A stretch of DNA of 64,000 nt from Streptococcus sp. LPB0220. GTDB taxonomy: Bacteria; Bacillota; Bacilli; Lactobacillales; Streptococcaceae. A program made the position numbers and the translations under genes. Location: NCBI RefSeq assembly GCF_008727815.1, contig NZ_CP044230.1, forward strand, positions 1,906,001 to 1,970,000, in the 5' to 3' direction. Within the stretch, counting starts at the first letter, position 1; each line of letters begins with the position of its first letter. This document shows, piece after piece, positions 60,319 through 64,000 of the stretch. The notes under the pieces were generated by a model, which searched no databases, had not been told where the DNA came from, and saw nothing but the letters and a program-made list of their open reading frames with translations.

Positions 60319-61206
60319 TTAAAATTTCTTGCGAAGGGAGACAATAGCAATCCCTGCAAGTGAGAGCAAGCCCAATGTTGCCAAAACGACACCTGTTTCT
60401 TGACCTGTTTTTGGCAATAAACGGCCAACTACAGATTTGCTTGAGTCGCTTGAATGTGAGGAAGAACTAGAAGAAGAGCTTGAGCTCGATGAAGAAGTTG
60501 AACTTGAGGAGCTTGAAGATGAGCTGCTTGAAGATGAGCTCGATGAGCTACTTGAGCTTGAAGACGAACTACTTGAGCTACTTGAACTAGAAGATGAGCT
60601 ACTTGAGCTTGAGGATGGGCTTGTTGTACTTGGTGAAGTCGACCCATCTGTACCAGGGCTTTTATAGCCTGCAATGAAATTACGATAAATTGGGTTGGAA
60701 CTTTCAAGTGAATCCACCATCAAGCGTCCTGATCCATCGTAAGCAAGGGACACTGTTACTTCCCCTTCTCCATTATCCAACTGTTTAAAGCGACCATCAT
60801 CTTTTGTAGTCTGACGAATGTAGAGTTTAACAGTTCCAGAATTCAGTCCAGAGAGATCCACATCATCAAATTCGATCGTCCCATCTGCTGTATTTTGCCC
60901 TTTAGCAACTGTCTCTTCTTCGCCACCTTCAGATTTGTAGATCAATGCAAATTGGTAGGCTCCCGCATCATGCGCACTTTCTTTCTTGCCTTCACGCGCT
61001 CCCACTACATCGACACGACCTGTTTTCAATTTCAAAGAAAGCTGATTCGATTCGAAACCTTCATATGTTGGTTTTTGAACAAGGTCTAGCTGACCATTTT
61101 TGTACTCATAAACCGCAGCTTTTGTATTCGCAGATACTGGTTGGGCAATTGCCATTCCACCAAGCATAGATGAAAGTAACAAGAATTTAGCCAAGTTCTT
61201 TTTCAT
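60319..61206 (-). CDS. Small LPKTG surface protein with polyserine stalk, 295 aa
   Basis: Signal peptide 1-27 (QPVSANTKAA), one compact beta domain (~30-185), then a stretch of about 65 serines (about 190-255) broken only by a few T and H, LPKTG (~264), TM and SLRKKF. The compact domain contains LVQKPTYEGF, DGTIEFDDVDLSGL and VKLYIRQTTKDDGRF, recalling the FctA/Spy0128 pilin type, though the E of the pilin isopeptide motif is not evident. Not an SRR adhesin: ordinary signal peptide, no KxYKxGKxW. Sits inside the paralogue array with its own promoter and terminator. Confidence 0.82.
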   Translation of the reverse strand: MKKNLAKFLLLSSMLGGMAIAQPVSANTKAAVYEYKNGQLDLVQKPTYEGFESNQLSLKLKTGRVDVVGAREGKKESAHDAGAYQFALIYKSEGGEEETVAKGQNTADGTIEFDDVDLSGLNSGTVKLYIRQTTKDDGRFKQLDNGEGEVTVSLAYDGSGRLMVDSLESSNPIYRNFIAGYKSPGTDGSTSPSTTSPSSSSSSSSSSSSSSSSSSSSSSSSSSSSSSSSSSSSSSSTSSSSSSSSSSSSSHSSDSSKSVVGRLLPKTGQETGVVLATLGLLSLAGIAIVSLRKKF

Positions 61207-61244
61207 ATTTTCATTCCTTTTTCAATTATTTTCATTCACCTTTC

Positions 61245-61273
61245 ATTTTATAATATGAAACAACAAATGACAA
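61245..61273 (-). promoter_or_regulatory. Promoter of the polyserine LPKTG gene
   Basis: TTGTCA - 17 bp - TAAAAT on the minus strand, about 40 bp before the ATG. The rest of the 61207-61546 spacer is AT-rich, with a terminator at its far end. Confidence 0.6.
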
Positions 61274-61463
61274 CTTTTATGTTCAAATAACTTTTTATAT
61301 TAAAGGATTTGAGTATAAAATACGTGTCTATAGCTATTGTCTAGCTAGAAACCCTGTATCATCAGTATTTTAGAAATGAGATTAGCAAATGATCGAAAAT
61401 AATAACTAGTTAGTGTTTTTATAATTGAATCTAAGGGGAAAGTTTATGAAATTACTTTACAAG

Positions 61464-61494
61464 TAAAAAAAAAACGACCTCTTGCGAAGTCGTT
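61464..61494 (-). terminator. Terminator after paralogue 6
   Basis: AACGAC/GTCGTT stem and a T run of ten on the minus strand. Shares the text AAAAACGACCTCTTGCGA with the terminator at 63467-63496. Confidence 0.75.
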
Positions 61495-61546
61495 CGGGTA
61501 CAAACGAGAATATATGGACCTTCCTTTTTAAAGACCGATTTCCTTT

Positions 61547-62362
61547 CTAATCTTCATCTCCTTTTAAAGCCAAACGATAATCCCCATCTGCTTGCTGGAT
61601 AAATTTTAATTTATATTCATCTTCATCTGATCCAGATGACTTAAAACGGATTTCCATTTCATTCGTAATGGCCTTAGTTTTATAGTCCTGGTCTGCTCTT
61701 ATCGAAATAGAGGATGGGGTATTGCTACTAAGCACTTCTTTATAAGATATTCCATCCTTCCCTGTTTTGGGATCTCCTACTTTCAATTTATCATAATCAT
61801 CGGTCGCCATTGGATTGGCATCCGCTGTGTCATAATCTTCTGAGAAATATAGATTGCGTAGATAATAATGACCATCTATTTTCATAAAGGTCAGATTCAT
61901 CTCGTTAGCGGTCTTATAATCGGTGCTTTCTTCATCTGTATCGTCCCTCTCGAGTTTGCCCCATTCTAACTCAACAGTTGTCCCATTAAATGAACCTTTT
62001 AAAGCTTTCCCATACTTCTTTACGACCTCTTCGATAGACATCGCATCCTCTTTGTCATCGTAGGTAGCGAATTTCAAGTCTCCGAGATTTGAAATATCCC
62101 AATCAAATGCTGTCTCTTTTGGGTCTATATAGCGAGAAGATATATCGCGTTTTGAGACTGTACTATCTGCAGTGGTATGTAAACGGGGATAAGCTTTCTT
62201 GGTTACGGCATTCACACCAAAAGAATGGCCAATAATAAGACCAATCACTAATCCTAAAACAATTGACCCAATCACACATCCAATGAACAAGCCCTTTCCG
62301 CTTTTTTGAGGGCCAGGATTTACTGGTACACCAAAGGGTACCTGTGTTTGATTTATACTCAT
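61547..62362 (-). CDS. Paralogue 6 of the two-module membrane protein family, 271 aa
   Basis: Short N-terminus, TM ~24-49 (FIGCVIGSIVLGLVIGLIIG), then modules. Module one: AFDWDISNLGDLKFATY, SIEEVVKKYGKALKGSF, TVELEWGKL, MKIDGHYYLRNL. Module two: KVGDPKTGKDGISYKEVL and YKLKFIQQADGDYRLALKG. Begins 18 bp after paralogue 7 and is probably cotranscribed with it. The start MSINQTQVPFG has AGGAGGATAGAAGAGAG before it. Confidence 0.7.
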   Translation of the reverse strand: MSINQTQVPFGVPVNPGPQKSGKGLFIGCVIGSIVLGLVIGLIIGHSFGVNAVTKKAYPRLHTTADSTVSKRDISSRYIDPKETAFDWDISNLGDLKFATYDDKEDAMSIEEVVKKYGKALKGSFNGTTVELEWGKLERDDTDEESTDYKTANEMNLTFMKIDGHYYLRNLYFSEDYDTADANPMATDDYDKLKVGDPKTGKDGISYKEVLSSNTPSSISIRADQDYKTKAITNEMEIRFKSSGSDEDEYKLKFIQQADGDYRLALKGDED

Positions 62363-62380
62363 CTCTCTTCTATCCTCCTC

Positions 62381-63322
62381 TTAATTTAGTTCCGCACCAA
62401 TATAGCGAAATTCTCCATCAGGCTGTGCTAAAAATTTCAAAACTTTAAAATCCCCATCAACCTCACAGAGTACTGTAGCCACTACACGTGTAGACTTAAA
62501 TGTTTCCCCATTGGCAGTTAGTTTGCGCTCTGTCCCAATTTCGACGGTTTTTCGATGTTTTTTCAAAAACTCAGATAATCTTGTCCCACCTTGCCCTGTC
62601 TGCTTGTTTCCTTTTTTCAGACTTCGAAATTCCTTTTCAGTCAAGGCGCGATTGCTCGAGGCATCATCGCTATCATCATCATCCTCTGGATTTTTATGCT
62701 CATACAATTCATCTAATTCCGTCACGGACACACTTTTTAAATAATAATTGCCATCGACTTCGTCAAATCTCATTCTCAAATTCTGATGTTCAGTAGCCTT
62801 TGAGTCATTCCAAGTAAACTCCATTGCATTCTTTTTATATTCAACACTGGATGCTAACCCATAGACTTCTACAATCTGATCTGCTGTCAAACCATAACCT
62901 TCCCGATTGGTGTAACTCAACAAGCCAAGATCCTTGAAAGTCCATGTGAAAATGACCTTTTCTTTATCCGTTACAAAACCTGCTTTTGTTTCATTTGCTT
63001 CGGTCTTTGCACGTTCTAAACGTTTAAATCGTTGCGACTCCTTACTTGTTTGAGAGGATTGTCCCCAAATATATCCGCTCACACCACCGAAAAGCCCACC
63101 AATCACAAGCGCTAAAAGTGAAAATAGTACTAATTTTTTCCACTTGTGCTTTGGCTTAGTTGGATAGGACCACTGAGGCGGAAGCATTTGTGGATTTGTT
63201 TCTTCAAATGGATAAGCAGGGCCCTGCATTTGAACTCCTCTCACCTGTCCTTCTCCTTGTGGTGTCTCTTGCATCTGTGGCTCTTCCGGCACTGAAAAAG
63301 GCTGTTTATCTTCTGTAGTCAT
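62381..63322 (-). CDS. Paralogue 7 of the two-module membrane protein family, 313 aa
   Basis: The start is ATG 63322 (MTTEDKQPFSV), with AAGGAGAGAG before it; a reading from 63502 would run through a terminator. Pro/Gln-rich N-terminus, TM ~63-88 (LLALVIGGLFGGVSGYIWG). Modules: FTWTFKDLGLLSYT / DQIVEVYGLASSVEYK / FDEVDGNYYLKSV, and KKGNKQTGQGGTRLSEFLKKH / GDFKVLKFLAQPDGEFRY. First gene of a pair with paralogue 6. Confidence 0.7.
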   Translation of the reverse strand: MTTEDKQPFSVPEEPQMQETPQGEGQVRGVQMQGPAYPFEETNPQMLPPQWSYPTKPKHKWKKLVLFSLLALVIGGLFGGVSGYIWGQSSQTSKESQRFKRLERAKTEANETKAGFVTDKEKVIFTWTFKDLGLLSYTNREGYGLTADQIVEVYGLASSVEYKKNAMEFTWNDSKATEHQNLRMRFDEVDGNYYLKSVSVTELDELYEHKNPEDDDDSDDASSNRALTEKEFRSLKKGNKQTGQGGTRLSEFLKKHRKTVEIGTERKLTANGETFKSTRVVATVLCEVDGDFKVLKFLAQPDGEFRYIGAELN

Positions 63323-63466
63323 ACTCTCTCCTTTTGATTCTCTTTGTCTCATTTGATGATCACAGTGAGTGAAAATCATTTGATGAACAAAGTATAAAAA
63401 TGCTCCTTCTACTATATCATAAATCTCCTGATGGCGCCAATTCATCACTAAATGGGGAAATAGGCA

Positions 63467-63496
63467 CAAAAAAACGACCTCTTGCGAGATCGTTTT
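63467..63496 (-). terminator. Terminator at the end of paralogue 8
   Basis: AAACGA.CTC/GAG.TCGTTT stem with a T run; overlaps the restored stop codon of paralogue 8 (63495-63497). Near-duplicate of the terminator at 61464-61494. Confidence 0.75.
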
Positions 63497-64000
63497 ATCC
63501 AAATGCTGTTACATTCTCAAGTCGGTATTCCCCTTGCTGATTCTTTTTAAATGATAAGGTTATTTTTCTTTGATCAGTTGTAAAGTATAGGATATATATA
63601 ACTATTTTCCCCTTCATACAGGTTGTTACTGTAACTGTTCTTAGGGATTCCAAACTGGCTTATAGCCTCCATTAACCCAATCCCTTCCTGACCACTTTTA
63701 GGCAAATAAGAACGATATTCTTCTAAAGTTTTATTCGCCTTGCCCGCTTGAGCTTTAGTAACTTCAAGATAGACACGCTCGACACGACTTTTTCCTTCAA
63801 ACTCATTAATAATAATTTTGAAAAAACCCTGTTGGTCAGAAAGCTTATAATAAAAGGTTACCCGTTCTTTCCCCGAGGAATCATAATCAAGTAAACCTGC
63901 AAACGCCTTTCCATATTTCTCAATTATTTCTGAAGGCGTTAGCGTTTGCTTCTTTGTAGCATCCATTAGCTCAAAGACTTCATCAACTGAAAAAACTCTT
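63495..64000 (-). pseudogene. Paralogue 8 of the two-module family, partial at window edge and frameshifted near its 3' end
   Basis: Runs in from beyond base 64000. Visible: DEVFELMDATKKQ, SEIIEKYGKAFAGLLDY (module one) and PKSGQEGIGLMEAISQFGIPK (module two). The open frame stops at 63574 after YIYPILYN, but family C-termini end in 'F-x-x-x-x-x-G-(E/D)-Y/F-R/L-L', and exactly that (FKKNQQGEYRLENVTAFG, stop 63495) follows in another frame. Adding one TA to the TATATATAT run at about 63593-63602 joins them. Either a recent lesion, a sequencing slip, or a switchable repeat. Confidence 0.7.

Overview
The window is a low-GC Firmicute chromosome segment from an oral or commensal Streptococcus. The evidence is an accessory Sec locus with serine-rich-repeat (SRR) adhesins, seven proteins with LPxTG-type sorting signals, and gene neighbourhoods known from the mitis/sanguinis/salivarius streptococci: dut - histidine phosphatase - radA - carbonic anhydrase, gpsA - galU, estA - rnjB, and the acetyl-DAP lysine genes. 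I cannot fix the species from sequence alone. No tRNA, rRNA, IS transposase, phage gene or CRISPR array was seen.

Bases 1-25,300 (all minus strand) are an accessory Sec adhesin island. In transcription order it holds three separate SRR adhesins (1604, 2565 and 1513 aa), a Gtf3-like glycosyltransferase, secY2, asp1, asp2, asp3 and secA2, whose C-terminus lies beyond base 1. Each adhesin has its own -35/-10 promoter and its own hairpin terminator. gtf3 also has its own promoter and terminator, and secY2-asp1-asp2-asp3-secA2 forms a tightly packed operon. The first and third adhesins are paralogues throughout their N-terminal regions. The middle one has an unrelated binding region and a recent 1-kb internal duplication.

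Bases 25,900-33,400 (minus) hold gltX, an esterase (estA), RNase J2, an unrecognised 180-aa protein preceded by a roughly 410-nt untranslated structured transcript with a strong promoter and terminator, and an ABC ATPase/permease pair without a substrate-binding gene. Bases 33,700-37,600 (plus) carry a GH66 dextranase with mucin-binding-type repeats and an LPxTG anchor, split by a one-base frameshift after the catalytic domain. Bases 37,900-42,000 (minus) carry carbonic anhydrase, radA (non-ATG start), two histidine phosphatases separated by a scar made of a radA 5' fragment and a cysteine-hydrolase 3' fragment, and dut. Bases 42,400-45,800 (plus) encode a pilin-like LPSTG adhesin.

Bases 45,900-55,350 hold a class I glutamine amidotransferase, gpsA, galU, a wall-anchored C69 dipeptidase, a rhomboid protease, 5-formyl-THF cyclo-ligase and the acetyl-branch lysine/DAP pair (deacetylase and DapH). 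Bases 55,400-64,000 (minus) hold the least explained block: eight related one-TM proteins (the last partial and frameshifted), each with two copies of a small extracellular module, plus a small LPKTG protein with a pure polyserine stalk. This paralogue array is the best candidate here for an undescribed system.

Two families of intergenic repeat are scattered through the window: a ~175-bp element (four copies, each just downstream of a gene's 3' end) and a second element bounded by ACTTTCC/GGAAAGT inverted ends (two copies).
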